Assembly: GCA_010672965.1 (NCBI GenBank)
Contig: JAAHFN010000027.1
Location: forward strand, 1 to 40,380
Source: Oscillatoria sp. SIO1A7
GTDB taxonomy: Bacteria > Cyanobacteriota > Cyanobacteriia > Cyanobacteriales > Laspinemataceae
Direction of reading: 5' to 3'
DNA: 40,380 nucleotides
Shown: positions 16,546 to 25,925 of the stretch, piece after piece
How positions within the stretch are numbered: position 1 is the first letter of the stretch
Layout of the letters: every line of letters starts with the position of its first letter
Notes under the pieces: generated by a model
The model's database searches: none
What the model was told of the DNA's origin: nothing
What the model saw: the letters and a program-made list of their open reading frames with translations, nothing else
Made by a program: the position numbers and the translations under genes

Positions 16546-16682
16546 TTACGGCAATTGCTGGCTCAAAGCCTAGCTTATGGTTCTTCTTGAGTTCGAGCGC
16601 TTGAGAGTTCGAGCGCTTGAGACTTTTGATTGTTTAATTCCGTAGGACTTACGGCAATTGCTGGCTCAAAGCCTAGCACCCT

Positions 16683-16945
16683 ACTCTCTCCCAGACTCCC
16701 CAGACTCCCCAGACTCCCCAGACTCCCCAGACTCCCCAGACTTCCCAGACTTCCCAGACTTCCCAGACTTCCCAGACTTCCCAGACTCCCCAGACTCCCC
16801 AGACTCCCCAGACTTCCCAGACTCCCCAGACTCCCCAGACTTCCCAGACTCCCCACCCCTCCGACAGTCCCCACCCCTCCGACAGTCCCCACACTTCCCA
16901 CGCTTCCCACGCTTCCCACGCTTCCCACAGTCCCCAGACTTCCCT
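16683..16945. repeat. Long nonamer array (CTCCCCAGA / CTTCCCAGA)
   Basis: More than 25 nine-base units run almost without break, first CTCCCCAGA and CTTCCCAGA, then CTCCGACAGTCCCCACC and CTTCCCACG variants. Frames on both strands give simple RLPRLP, SLGSLG or GKSGES peptides and are not genes. The array ends at CCCTGGGGAAG, adjoining the fossil glycosyltransferase start. Confidence 0.9.
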
Positions 16946-16982
16946 GGGGAAGATGCCGCCAACCTTCAACAATAATTTGCAT
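16945..16982 (-). pseudogene. Fossil N-terminus of a third glycosyltransferase copy
   Basis: The minus-strand frame begins ATG and reads [20 protein letters not shown]. Its first ten residues match the start of the second GT domain (KIVVEGWRNL). It then turns into the repeat array at the same CCCCAGGGAAG junction that opens the GT linker. It is a short remnant with no function of its own. Confidence 0.55.
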
Positions 16983-17057
16983 GATGTGCGAATAATTTAG
17001 GATTGCTATATGATCTTAAGAGATTAAACAAACGACCGGCCAAAGCCGAGATTTTTT

Positions 17058-18545
17058 ATGACTCTAAGCCTTTACAACACGCTGACTCGCCGTCAAGAAC
17101 CTTTTGAAGCCCTAGAGCCCGGTAAAGTGCGGATCTATTGTTGTGGGGTCACGGTATATGACTATTGCCATCTAGGTCACGCTCGCTCTTATATAGTCTG
17201 GGATGTGATGCGTCGGTATCTAACTTGGCGGGGGTATCGGGTAAAATACGTCCAGAATTTTACCGATATTGACGATAAAATTCTCAACCGGGCCAGAAAG
17301 GAAGGCTCTTCGATGGAAGAGGTGGCCGATCGCTACACCCAAGCCTATTTCGAGGATATGGCTAGGTTGAATGTATTGGAAGCCGATAGCTATCCCCGAG
17401 CTACCCATACTTTGGATGGGATTAAACGCCTAATCCACGAACTGGAAAATAAGGGCTATGCCTATGCGGCAGGGGGCGACGTTTATTATTCGGTGCGCCA
17501 GTTTGCGGAATACGGCCGATTGTCGGGACGCAAATTAGAAGAAATGCAGGCCGGCGCTAGCGGTCGGCTGGAAAAAGATCCAGAGGAGCCGAAGAAAAAA
17601 GATCCTTTTGATTTTGCGCTGTGGAAATCGGCGAAACCGGGGGAACCGTCTTGGGATTCTCCTTGGGGAGCGGGACGACCGGGCTGGCATATTGAATGTT
17701 CGGCAATGGTAAGAGACAACTTTGGGGAAACAATAGATATCCATACTGGCGGAGCGGATTTGGTTTTTCCCCACCACGAAAATGAAATTGCCCAATCCGA
17801 AGCGGCGACGGGGAAGAGTTTGGCCAAATATTGGCTGCACAATGGTATGGTGAAGGTGAATGGTGAAAAAATGTCTAAGTCTTTGGGCAATTTTACGACT
17901 ATTCGCGATTTGCTAGATAGACCAGTGGAACCGATGGTGCTGCGCCTGTTTGTTTTGCAAGCCCATTACCGCAAGCCTTTGGATTTCACCGAAGATGCGA
18001 TTGTCTCGGCAACCAATAGTTGGAAAACTCTGAAAGAAGCGCTGCTTTTTGGCGGGCAATATGGCGATCGCTTGGGTTGGTCGCAGAGAGAGGCGCGATC
18101 GGAAAGTAACTCGGAAGGTCAATCGGAAGCTCAATCGCAAAGTCACTTGGAGCGATTCCAAGAGGCAATGGATGACGATTTGAATTTTCCCCTTGCCCTG
18201 GCTGTGGTTTTTGAATTGGCCAAGGATATTCAGCGCGATCGCAATCTCCTCGTCCACGAAGGAAAAACCGAAACAAACCCAGAGGTTTTGCAACAGCAGT
18301 GGCAAACTCTACTGTCTCTAGCTCGGGTTTTAGGTTTGGAAGTCGAGGCCGAGGCAGAAACAAGCCCATCGCAAGAGGCCGACGGACTGAGCGATGCGGA
18401 GATTGAAGCCTTAATTCTGGCTAGGAAAGAAGCCCGCAAGGCCAAAAACTATGCCGAAAGCGATCGTATTCGCGACGAATTAAAGGCTAAAGGAATTACT
18501 CTCATCGACGCCCCTGGCGGCGTGACTCGTTGGCATAAAGAGTAG
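17058..18545 (+). CDS. cysS: Cysteinyl-tRNA synthetase
   Basis: This 495-residue class Ia synthetase charges tRNA-Cys. The zinc-binding Cys29 lies in IYCCGVTVYD, and the HIGH-type motif is CHLGHARS (residues 37-44). The FTDIDDKI block, the W-H-I-E-C-S-A-M zinc segment (around residue 215), DLVFPHHENEIAQSE and the KMSKSLGN signature (around residue 275) follow in order. A DALR-type helical domain and a terminal segment ending LIDAPGGVTRW complete it. A serine/glutamate/glutamine-rich insert (SESNSEGQSEAQSQ) near residue 360 is longer than usual and is built from short repeats. ATG 17058 follows CGACCGGCCAAAGCCGAG and is the first start. The gene is preceded and followed by repeat arrays. Confidence 0.97.
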   Translation: MTLSLYNTLTRRQEPFEALEPGKVRIYCCGVTVYDYCHLGHARSYIVWDVMRRYLTWRGYRVKYVQNFTDIDDKILNRARKEGSSMEEVADRYTQAYFEDMARLNVLEADSYPRATHTLDGIKRLIHELENKGYAYAAGGDVYYSVRQFAEYGRLSGRKLEEMQAGASGRLEKDPEEPKKKDPFDFALWKSAKPGEPSWDSPWGAGRPGWHIECSAMVRDNFGETIDIHTGGADLVFPHHENEIAQSEAATGKSLAKYWLHNGMVKVNGEKMSKSLGNFTTIRDLLDRPVEPMVLRLFVLQAHYRKPLDFTEDAIVSATNSWKTLKEALLFGGQYGDRLGWSQREARSESNSEGQSEAQSQSHLERFQEAMDDDLNFPLALAVVFELAKDIQRDRNLLVHEGKTETNPEVLQQQWQTLLSLARVLGLEVEAEAETSPSQEADGLSDAEIEALILARKEARKAKNYAESDRIRDELKAKGITLIDAPGGVTRWHKE

Positions 18546-18712
18546 GGAATAGGGTGTGGGGTGTAGGGTGTAGGGTGTAGGGTGTAGGGGATCGATTGAG
18601 GGTGTAAGGCGTAGGGCAAAAGTCTCCCAAGTCTCCCAAGTCTGCCTTGTCTCCCGTTTCCCCAAACCCCACACCCCAAACCCCACACCCTAGTTTTGCC
18701 CCATGCCCAATT
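18546..18712. repeat. Heptamer repeats between cysS and the AI-2E transporter gene
   Basis: GGTGTAGGGTGTAGGG units (18553-18590), AAGTCTCCC units (18620-18640) and CCCCACACCCCAAACCCC (18668-18690) fill this gap. They form partly inverted counterparts of one another. No gene is seen. Confidence 0.75.
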
Positions 18713-18730
18713 TATAACTTAAAACTTAAA

Positions 18731-19804
18731 ATGTCTGCGCGGCAAATTACTTTTTCTGTATCTAGCCTGCTGCTGATTCTGGGAGCCGGCTTGCTGCTGG
18801 TGTTGCTCTGGCAGGTGAGAAGCCTGCTCGTTACCCTAATGATTTCTGTGGTGCTGGCAGCTTCTATTTCTCCGGTAATTAATTGGGCAGAAGAACAGCA
18901 AGTTCCTCGCTGGCTTGCTGCTGTCTTTACCTATCTAGTTCTAATTGCCGGTTTAACTGGAGTTCTTCTGCTCATCGGTCCGACAGTATTCGACCAAATC
19001 GAGCGCTTGATTCGCCAATTGCCGGTTTATTTAGAAACTTTGCAAACCATTGCTGAGGAGTTAGCCAGTCGCCTGAGCGAGGATAGCCCCGGGTTGGTCG
19101 GCGACTTTTTTGATACTCAGGCAGTGACCGGCTGGGTCTTTCGTTCCAGCCAACAGTTGTTGCTGCGCTCCTATGGAATTACCCGAGGGATTGTAGGCGG
19201 CTTTTTCTCGCTTATTTTATCTTTGTTTATTTCCGGCTATATGCTGGCCGACAGTCGCACTCTGGTTAAAAGTTTGGTGCAATTGTTTCCCGTCCCTTGG
19301 AGCGATCGCCTAGAAGACCAAGTAGAAGAAGTCTCCCACCGCATGGGCGGCTACATCCGAGGCAGACTCTTGGTTTCGGCGATTTTGGGGGTGGGCATTA
19401 CCGCTGGCTTAACCTTCTTGGGACTGGCGGATTTTGCCCTAGGTCTCGGCGCTATAGCCGGAGTCACCAATTTAATTCCCTTTCTCGGCCCAATTTTAGG
19501 CTCTATTCCAGCGCTGATTGTCGCCATTTCCAAAGGATGGTGGCTATTTTTCTGGGTCTTGATTCTATTTGTCATAATCCAAAATGTCGAGACTTATATA
19601 TTAGACCCGCTCTTGGTCGGATCTTCCGTTGGCATTCATCCCCTATATCAATTATTAGCGGTCTTGAGCGGCGTTCAGATTTTGGGCATCATCGGAGCCC
19701 TCATCGTTCCTCCTTGGTTTGCCGGTGGCGCGGCCTTGGTAGATAATCTTTATCTGAAACCAAAGTTGAAGGCCGAAGAACAAGCGATCGCGCCATCTTC
19801 CTAG
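18731..19804 (+). CDS. AI-2E family transporter (UPF0118)
   Basis: This protein of about 357 residues has seven to eight predicted membrane segments, beginning with LLLILGAGLLLVLLWQV and LVTLMISVVLAASISPVINW, and including FTYLVLIAGLTGVLLLIGP. It carries the family block around GYIRGRLLVSAILGVGITAG and the conserved NLIPFLGPILGSIPALIVA segment, then a final LYQLLAVLSGVQILGIIGAL. The family (PF01594) includes AI-2 exporters and Na+/H+ antiporters; the cargo here is unknown. The start is taken at ATG 18731 because the upstream in-frame ATG at 18647 would add a peptide encoded by tandem repeats. It is not obviously co-transcribed with cysS. Confidence 0.9.
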   Translation: MSARQITFSVSSLLLILGAGLLLVLLWQVRSLLVTLMISVVLAASISPVINWAEEQQVPRWLAAVFTYLVLIAGLTGVLLLIGPTVFDQIERLIRQLPVYLETLQTIAEELASRLSEDSPGLVGDFFDTQAVTGWVFRSSQQLLLRSYGITRGIVGGFFSLILSLFISGYMLADSRTLVKSLVQLFPVPWSDRLEDQVEEVSHRMGGYIRGRLLVSAILGVGITAGLTFLGLADFALGLGAIAGVTNLIPFLGPILGSIPALIVAISKGWWLFFWVLILFVIIQNVETYILDPLLVGSSVGIHPLYQLLAVLSGVQILGIIGALIVPPWFAGGAALVDNLYLKPKLKAEEQAIAPSS

Positions 19805-19810
19805 CCGATA

Positions 19811-19913
19811 TAGCGCTACGCGCAAGTCAAAAGTCTCAAGGTAATAAGTCAAAAGTAGGAACTGACTAAGGAGCGAGCATTTATAAATGTCCTAACTTGT
19901 TTGCGTAGTGCTA
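19811..19913. mobile_element. TA-flanked MITE (family B)
   Basis: A 103-bp element with ends TAGCGCTACGCGCAAGTCA and GACTTGTTTGCGTAGTGCTA-like tip, flanked by TA at 19809-19810 and 19914-19915. It lies nine bases after the AI-2E transporter stop codon. No coding potential is seen. Confidence 0.8.
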
Positions 19914-19948
19914 TATTAGCTTGTAGGCTTCTCCGCGATCGCTCTGGG

Positions 19949-19986
19949 GTAAGAAACTCGGTTTTTTTGAAAAAACCGGGTTTCTT
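19949..19986. repeat. Family E two-arm palindrome
   Basis: AAGAAACTCGGTTTTTTTGA and AAAAACCGGGTTTCTTA form a hairpin with eight-T and seven-A internal stretches. It could serve as a terminator for the transporter gene in either direction, but it also belongs to the dispersed AGAAACC family. Confidence 0.55.
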
Positions 19987-20011
19987 ACCAAAGTTAAGAA
20001 CTGAAAAATTA

Positions 20012-20120
20012 TAGCAGTAAGCTATTAGCAGTCACTGCTGAGCAGTCAGCTAAAGTCCTGCCATCAAAAGCCATGTATGCGCGATTTGTAACTGTCCGCT
20101 CCCAAGGGTGCGTAGTGCTA
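20012..20120. mobile_element. TA-flanked MITE (family B) upstream of glyS
   Basis: A 109-bp element with ends TAGCAGTAAGC and GTGCGTAGTGCTA, flanked by TA at 20010-20011 and 20121-20122. Its inner words AGCAGTCAGCTAAAGTCCTG and CCATC are shared with the copy at 33470-33529. Confidence 0.85.
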
Positions 20121-20291
20121 TAAAATGCACCAGTCGGCGATCGCATCACAGCTTGGCTCTGTTGGTAATTTGTAATAAAAATCATTTTGAGCAACAGATT
20201 TTGAGCAACAGATAGGCAAAATGAGCGTAAGGCAACAAACGAGGATAAGTTAGATGCAGTCAGAGAGAGAGTCTTGGCCTATAAGGAAAAC

Positions 20292-22442
20292 ATGAAAACA
20301 TTTTTATTCGAGCTGGGGACAGAAGAGTTACCCGCAGATTTTGTTGGTAGCGCGATCGCGCAGTGGCAATCCCTTATTCCCAAAAGCCTAGGAGAGAACC
20401 TCTTAACCTCCGAGACAATTCGCGTCTTGGGCTCCCCCCGGCGCTTGGCAGTTCTGATAGCCGGCCTGCCGGAGCGAGCGGAAGACCGGGAAGAAGAAAT
20501 AAAAGGTCCCCCTGCTAAGGCGGCTTTCAAAGACGGCCAACCCACCAAAGCGGCTCTCGGTTTCGCCAAAAAACAGGGAATAGAACTAGAAGCCTTAGAG
20601 ATTCGCCCCACCCCGAAAGGCGATTTTGTCTTTGCCAAGAAAAAGAATATCGGACGAGCCACTGCTACTATTCTCGCCGAGCTAGTTCCCGAATGGATTG
20701 CTAAATTAGAAGGCAAAAGATTTATGCGCTGGGGAGATGGAGACTTCCGATTTTCTCGCCCCGTGCGCTGGTTGGCGGCGCTATTAGATAAAGAAATAGT
20801 GCCAGTTAAGCTGGAAAACGGTTCCGAGACTATCCAGAGCGATCGCCTCTCTCGCGGTCACCGGGTTCTGCATCCCGAACCCATCTCGATTCCCCAAGCA
20901 GATCTATATATTGAGAAGCTCCGCGAAGCCTACATAGAAACCGATCCGCTTCGACGCCAGGAAACCATCCAAGAGCAAGTCATTAGCGCCGCCGAAAAAA
21001 TAGCGGGATTTGCTCGTATTTCCCCCAACTTACTGGCAGAAGTCACCAACTTAGTAGAATGGCCTACGGCCGTAGTTGGCAAATTTGACGAAGAATTTCT
21101 GATCCTGCCCCCGGAAGTCATTACCACCGTAACCAGCGTCCACCAGCGTTACTTCCCAATTTTCAAGTCCGGCGAAGAAACTAGCGAATTGCTGCCTTAT
21201 TTTATAACCGTTGCTAACGGCGACCCTGCCAAGTTCGACATCATCGCTGCTGGTAACGAGCGGGTGATTAGAGCCAGATTGGCGGATGCTCAGTTTTTCT
21301 ACAAAGCCGATATTGCCAAATCTCTGGAAAGCTATGTAGCTGCTTTAGAAAAAGTAACCTTCCAAGAAAAATTGGGCTCGGTTCGAGAGAAAGTAGAACG
21401 CCTGAGCAAAATAGCCTCTTTTATTTGGGAACAGTTAGAATTATCGGAGGCAGAACGCAGCCAAATCGAACGCGCCGCCCTGCTGTGCAAAGCAGACTTG
21501 GTTACCCAGATGGTCTATGAATTCCCAGAGTTACAAGGGGTGATGGGCTCGAAATACGCTCGGACTTCTGGAGAAGGGGAGGCAGTAGCTACGGCTATTT
21601 TCGAGCATTACTTGCCTCGCGGGGAAGGCGATCGCTTGCCAGAAACCCTGACGGGTCAAGCGGTCGGTTTGGCAGATAGGCTGGATACTTTGGTTGGTAT
21701 CTTCGGTTTGGGAATGCTGCCCAGCGGCTCTTCCGACCCCTTTGCCTTGCGTCGCGCTGCCAATGCAATTGTTAATATCATCTGGGCGGCGGACTTGCCG
21801 TTGAATTTGCACCAACTTATAGAGCGATCGGCTGCGGAGTTTACTGCCAGCTTTGCCAAAGCAGCGCCGGAACTGCGATCGCAATTAAATGACTTTTTCT
21901 TGCAGCGAGTTCGCACCTTGCTAGTCGAAGAGCGTTCCATTGATTACGATTTGGTCAATGCGGTGCTGGGAGAAGACGACCCAGAATATACAGAACGGGC
22001 TTTAAAAGATTTGCTCGACGTTCGCGATCGGGCTCTTTTTCTGCAATCCATCCGCAACGATAGCACCCTAGACCAAATCTACGAAACCGTCAATCGCTCG
22101 ACTCGTTTGGCCAAACAAGGTACTTTAGATACTAAAACCCTAGAACCCTCAGCCGTAGTAGAGCCGGCGCATTTCCAAAAGTCTTGCGAGCAAGCTTTTT
22201 ACGATGCTTTGCTAGAGTTGGTGCCAAAAACCCAAGCAGCGAGAGAGCAGCGAGATTACCAAAAACTGGTGGCGGCTTTAGCGGAAATCGCGCCAACGGT
22301 CAGCACCTTTTTCGATGGTGCCGATAGCGTCCTCGTCATGGATCCAAATCCAGAAATCCAGAGCAATCGCTTAAATCTCCTAGGATTGCTGCGCAACCAC
22401 GCCCGGGTGTTGGCAGACTTTGGGCCGATTGTGAAAGGCTAA
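20292..22442 (+). CDS. glyS: Glycyl-tRNA synthetase beta subunit
   Basis: This protein of about 716 residues is the beta subunit of the heterotetrameric bacterial glycyl-tRNA synthetase; the alpha subunit gene (glyQ) is not in the window, as is usual in cyanobacteria. The family start [15 protein letters not shown], the block [39 protein letters not shown] and [20 protein letters not shown] are present. The HD-like region includes [19 protein letters not shown] and [12 protein letters not shown]. The C-terminal DALR-type anticodon-binding region ends [19 protein letters not shown]. The ATG at 20292 is preferred over the TTG at 20274 because [12 protein letters not shown] is the normal family start and AAGGAAAAC precedes it. 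Confidence 0.96.
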   Translation: MKTFLFELGTEELPADFVGSAIAQWQSLIPKSLGENLLTSETIRVLGSPRRLAVLIAGLPERAEDREEEIKGPPAKAAFKDGQPTKAALGFAKKQGIELEALEIRPTPKGDFVFAKKKNIGRATATILAELVPEWIAKLEGKRFMRWGDGDFRFSRPVRWLAALLDKEIVPVKLENGSETIQSDRLSRGHRVLHPEPISIPQADLYIEKLREAYIETDPLRRQETIQEQVISAAEKIAGFARISPNLLAEVTNLVEWPTAVVGKFDEEFLILPPEVITTVTSVHQRYFPIFKSGEETSELLPYFITVANGDPAKFDIIAAGNERVIRARLADAQFFYKADIAKSLESYVAALEKVTFQEKLGSVREKVERLSKIASFIWEQLELSEAERSQIERAALLCKADLVTQMVYEFPELQGVMGSKYARTSGEGEAVATAIFEHYLPRGEGDRLPETLTGQAVGLADRLDTLVGIFGLGMLPSGSSDPFALRRAANAIVNIIWAADLPLNLHQLIERSAAEFTASFAKAAPELRSQLNDFFLQRVRTLLVEERSIDYDLVNAVLGEDDPEYTERALKDLLDVRDRALFLQSIRNDSTLDQIYETVNRSTRLAKQGTLDTKTLEPSAVVEPAHFQKSCEQAFYDALLELVPKTQAAREQRDYQKLVAALAEIAPTVSTFFDGADSVLVMDPNPEIQSNRLNLLGLLRNHARVLADFGPIVKG

Positions 22443-22546
22443 ATTAAGGGCATTGGGCATGTTCGCATTGGGCATTGGGCATGTTCGCATTGGGCAACCT
22501 CCCCCTCTTGGGAGGGTGCCCTTGGGGTGGGTGGCATTGGGCATTA
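22443..22546. repeat. GGGCATT tandem repeats after glyS
   Basis: GCATTGGGCATGTTC is repeated at 22449-22490, followed by GGGAGGGTGCCCTTGGGGTG and further GCATTGGGCATT copies. The stretch is non-coding. Confidence 0.7.
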
Positions 22547-22649
22547 GGGACTTGCAAGTTAATAATGTACCGGGGCAACGACCAAGCGAGCGCCCGAACG
22601 GTGGTCAAAGAACGCTTAGAGACTGGTACTTTATTTTTGCGCAAGTCCC
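22547..22649. mobile_element. 103-bp TTA-flanked element (family F relative)
   Basis: The ends GGGACTTGC and GCAAGTCCC, with further pairing of GTACCGG to CTGGTAC, are flanked by TTA at 22544-22546 and 22650-22652. The interior CAACGACCAAGCGAGCGCCC followed by GAACGGTGG matches the interior of the element at 16378-16545. Confidence 0.75.
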
Positions 22650-22711
22650 TTATTGGGCATTATTGGGCATCGGGGGCAAGGGGGAAGAGGCAGAGGGGAA
22701 GTTTGCTGCTC

Positions 22712-22800
22712 CCCTGCTCCTGCTCCTCTGCTCCTCTGCTCCTCTGCTCCTCTGCTCCTCTGCTCCTCTGCTCCCTCTTCCCACCCTTCCCACCCTTCCC
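22712..22800. repeat. CTCCTCTG octamer array
   Basis: About eight copies of CTCCTCTG (22722-22772) are followed by TTCCCACCC nonamers and GCCCAATGCCCCAT units. They sit between glyS and the 3' end of the WD40 gene and have no coding potential. Confidence 0.85.
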
Positions 22801-22841
22801 ACACTCCCAATGCCCCATGCCCAATGCCCCATGCCCAATTC

Positions 22842-24986
22842 TTATCTAACCCCCCATATTTTCACCGTTCCGTCAGCGCTGCAGCTCGCTAAAAGGTTGG
22901 ATTTTTCCAAGCTAAAAGCGATGCAGTTCGCAGAATCAGAATGGGCGGATAGGGTGCGGAGTTCTTTACTATTATAAAGATTCCAGAGTTTAATGCTGCT
23001 ATCGGCGCTGGTACTGGCGAGGTGGTGGCCGTAAGGGCTAAAAGCGATGCAGGTAGTTACGTCATCATGTCCGGGAAGGCTGCGATAAATTTGATTGGTC
23101 TTTAAGTTCCAGACTTTAATGCTGCCGTTTTCGCAGCCGCAAGCGAGTAAAGGCGATCGCGGGCTAAAGTCAACGGAATTAACTCCACTGCGATCGCCTT
23201 GGAAAACCAGCAATTCTTCCCCTGTTTCCCAGTTCCAAAGTTTCACCGTTCCATCCTCGCTCCCGCTAGCAAGAACTTCTCCGTCGGCATGAAAAACCAC
23301 TGACCGGACTGGAGCTGAATGTCCGGCGATCGCCCGCAATTCTTCTCCGGTTTCCAAATTCCAGAGTTTAATAGTTTCGTCGGCGCTGCCGCTAGCCAGA
23401 ATATTGCCATCGGGACTAATAGCAACAGAATCAATTCGAGAGGAATGTCCGGTGAGAGTACGCAGTTCCTCTCCAGTTTCCCAGTTCCAGAGTTTAATTG
23501 TTTCGTCGTTACTGCCGCTAGCCAGGATATTGCTATGACTGGCAATTGCGATCGCCCAAACTCCGCCGGCATGACCCGTAAGCACTCGCAGCACTTTACC
23601 CGTATGTAAGTGCCATATTTTGATCGATCCATCTTCGCTACCGCTGGCCAATATTGGCGAGCTGGGACTAATCGCCACGCATTCCACCCAGGTTGACTGT
23701 CCGGTAATGCTTTGCAGCTCTTCCTCAGCGTGCAAATTATATAGTTTAGGAGTTTCCCCAGAATTTCCCAGATTTAAAATTTCTCCCGCCGGACTGAAGA
23801 GTACCGACTCCATTACCTCTGTATCTTCCCCTAAGGTCTTTCTCTCTTCCCCGGTCTCCAGATTCCAGAGCTTAATAGTGCGATCGCCGCTGCCGCTGAC
23901 CAAAGTGCGGCCGTCGGGAGCAAAAGCCACCGAACTCACCCAATCTGAATGTCCGATAAAAGTCTGATCCGCCTTTCCCGTGCGCGGGTTCCAGAGTTTA
24001 ATCTTCTGGTCGGCACTGCCGCTAGCAACATGGGAGCCATCGGGACTAAAAGCGACAGAATTCACACCGGAAGAATGTCCCTTGAAAGCACCATCCTCTT
24101 TTCCCGTCTTCAGATTCCAGATTTTCATCACTCCATCTTCGCTGCCGCTGGCAACATGGCAACCGTCGGGACTAAAGGCTACGGCATAAACCCAGTCATA
24201 ATGTCCCATAAAAGTGAGCATTTCTTCTCCGTTGCTGGGATTCCAGATTTTTACCGTACTGTCGCCGCCACTAGCTAAAATTCTGCCATTAGGACTGAAA
24301 GCCACAGAATATACCCAATCATAATGTCCTTCTAGGGTGCGTATGGCTTCTACTTTGATTCTCCCCTCCGCTCCCGCTGTCAGACTCCATAGTTTAATAG
24401 TGTTATCCTTACTGCCGCTTGCTAAAATCTTGCCATCGGGACTGAAAGCTAGAGAAGTTACCCAGCGCGAATGCCCTTGGAATGTATTAACTTCTCGGCC
24501 GGTTTCCCAGTTCCAAAATTTTATCGTCCCGTCGCCGCTGCCGCTGGCTAAAATTTTTCCATCCGGGCTAAAAGCAACGCTATCCACCCAGTCGGTATGC
24601 CCGGTGATGACGCGAAGCTTGGCTCCAGTTTCTAAGTTCCAGACTTTGATTCGATTATCGTTGCTGCCACTGGCTATTGTCTGTCCGTCGGGAGAGAGCG
24701 CGATCGCATAAACTCGGCTGGAATGTCCTCCTAGGGTGCGCAAGCATTTAAAAAATCGATAGGGATTGTATTCCCTGAGCGCTTGTTTTACTATAGGTTC
24801 CGGTCTGGGGCGCAGCAGCCGATAGGCAGCAGAGCGCACTTGTTCCGAGTCATCGTTCAAAGCTTCTATTGCCAGAGTCACGCCTTCCTCGCCTAGCTCC
24901 AAAGCTTTTTTCAAAGCGGCTATTCTCGACTTTACATCGGCTGTAACCCCTTGTTGCTTTTGTGGTTGCCCTTGATTATCCGCCAT
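22842..24986 (-). CDS. WD40 repeat protein with helical N-terminal segment
   Basis: This 714-residue protein has about 15 WD40 repeats, each built like ...GHSxxVxSVAFSPDGxxLASGS then DxTIKLWNxxTGEE, and ends in VKIWGVR. Fifteen repeats suggest two seven-bladed beta-propellers, the usual scaffold for protein-protein interactions. The first 80 residues (VKSRIAALKKALELGEEGVT, LAIEALNDDSEQVRSAAYRL) are HEAT-like helices followed by a short linker. No kinase, NACHT or protease domain is attached, unlike many cyanobacterial WD40 proteins. Repeats 7 and 8 are degenerate (LGED, ITGQ instead of GH). The ATG at 24986 gives a hydrophilic glutamine-rich start. It stands alone, its 3' end touching an octamer array. 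The partner and role are unknown. Confidence 0.92.
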   Translation of the reverse strand: MADNQGQPQKQQGVTADVKSRIAALKKALELGEEGVTLAIEALNDDSEQVRSAAYRLLRPRPEPIVKQALREYNPYRFFKCLRTLGGHSSRVYAIALSPDGQTIASGSNDNRIKVWNLETGAKLRVITGHTDWVDSVAFSPDGKILASGSGDGTIKFWNWETGREVNTFQGHSRWVTSLAFSPDGKILASGSKDNTIKLWSLTAGAEGRIKVEAIRTLEGHYDWVYSVAFSPNGRILASGGDSTVKIWNPSNGEEMLTFMGHYDWVYAVAFSPDGCHVASGSEDGVMKIWNLKTGKEDGAFKGHSSGVNSVAFSPDGSHVASGSADQKIKLWNPRTGKADQTFIGHSDWVSSVAFAPDGRTLVSGSGDRTIKLWNLETGEERKTLGEDTEVMESVLFSPAGEILNLGNSGETPKLYNLHAEEELQSITGQSTWVECVAISPSSPILASGSEDGSIKIWHLHTGKVLRVLTGHAGGVWAIAIASHSNILASGSNDETIKLWNWETGEELRTLTGHSSRIDSVAISPDGNILASGSADETIKLWNLETGEELRAIAGHSAPVRSVVFHADGEVLASGSEDGTVKLWNWETGEELLVFQGDRSGVNSVDFSPRSPLLACGCENGSIKVWNLKTNQIYRSLPGHDDVTTCIAFSPYGHHLASTSADSSIKLWNLYNSKELRTLSAHSDSANCIAFSLEKSNLLASCSADGTVKIWGVR

Positions 24987-25020
24987 TGCACTATTATTTT
25001 TTAACTAAGTTTTTAAAAAA

Positions 25021-25107
25021 GGACTTACGCACGGCTGCTATTCGTAGGTTGCGCAATGCGCAACCTACACTACATATAGAGTTAAACCCTATAGTTTGCG
25101 TAAGTCC
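25021..25107. mobile_element. GGACTTACGC-type inverted-repeat element (family C), copy 1
   Basis: GGACTTACGCA at the left and TGCGTAAGTCC at the right enclose 65 bases containing a GTAGGTTGCGCAATGCGCAA palindrome. No protein is encoded. It is about 35 bases upstream of the WD40 gene's start codon, in its likely promoter region. Confidence 0.75.
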
Positions 25108-25123
25108 TGTAAAACTAAGATCG

Positions 25124-25270
25124 GGACTTACGCCTAGATTTTGTACGGTCCGCACTGCGCACCAGACGCTATATATAGAGTTAAAACCGATCGGGACTTA
25201 CGCAAATTGGACGATTAATTATAGAGTTTGGTGCGCGGTGCGACACCCTACAAAATCTAGGCGTAAGTCC
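25124..25270. mobile_element. Family C element, copy 2, with a central extra tip
   Basis: Perfect outer ends GGACTTACGCCTAGATTTTG and CAAAATCTAGGCGTAAGTCC pair over more than 20 bases, and further partial pairing runs inwards (GCGCACCA against TGGTGCGC). A third tip, GGGACTTACGCAAATTGG, is in the middle at about 25194-25212, as if two copies had recombined. Confidence 0.75.
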
Positions 25271-25925
25271 TGACTGATGATTTGCGTAACTCCCATAAGA
25301 TTTTAGTTTGCTGCGATACACTCCCCACACCTCCCACAGCTCGTAGGCGGCCTCCCAAACCTCGTAGGCGGCCTCCCACACTCCGTAGGCGTAGCCGCCC
25401 CTTCGGGGCTTGGCGGCCTCCCACACTCCCCACACTTCCTCGTCCTCTGCTCCCAATGCGAACATGCCCAATGCGAACATGCCCAATGCCCAAGAAAGCT
25501 CTGCTGCTCTGCTGCTCTGCTGCTCTGTGCCTGAGAGCTGACTGCTGAGAGCTGACCGCTGACCGCTATGAATGCCCTATGCCCGATGCCCATTACTCTA
25601 ACATTCTCCCAATGCTCGGCGTAACTGAAACCTCAACATTATAAGTTTTCAGTTTACTACCTGTAATTAATAAATTAAAGCTCATAACTCATAACTCATA
25701 ACTTAGGGTAATACGCCCATAAAAACGGGAACTTTTTTACTCTAATTTTGTCTTATTGTCAATAGACAATAAAATTCAAATATTCATTTAATACGAACAG
25801 TCCCAACCTAACCAAGTTAAGGAACTTTTGCAAACGCTCTTGGGTCAAACGAACGCAAGAATAGAAAAATATTTTTTTTAGAAAGAGTTCGGTTTTATTA
25901 CTTCTGCACCACGAGGCAAGCAACA
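25271..25925. other. Repeat-rich gap upstream of the RTX gene
   Basis: 25315-25440 holds CTCCCACACTCCGTAGGCGG-type repeats with a CGTAGCCGCCCCTTCGGGGC hairpin. 25455-25500 has AATGCGAACATGCCC repeats, 25500-25528 CTGCTGCT units, and 25535-25570 GAGCTGACTGCT units. From 25620 to 25925 the sequence becomes AT-rich with three ACTCATA repeats and looks like a promoter region, but I cannot assign elements with confidence. No gene is seen. Confidence 0.55.

Noticed and set aside
16575-16995. Frames rich in RLP, SPD, GSL or GKS repeats
   Set aside because: Nonamer array translations in several frames and both strands. Only the first ten residues of one frame resemble a real protein.
23095-24711. 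Plus-strand frames opposite the WD40 gene
   Set aside because: They are shadows of the regular WD40 codon pattern and share its repeat periodicity.
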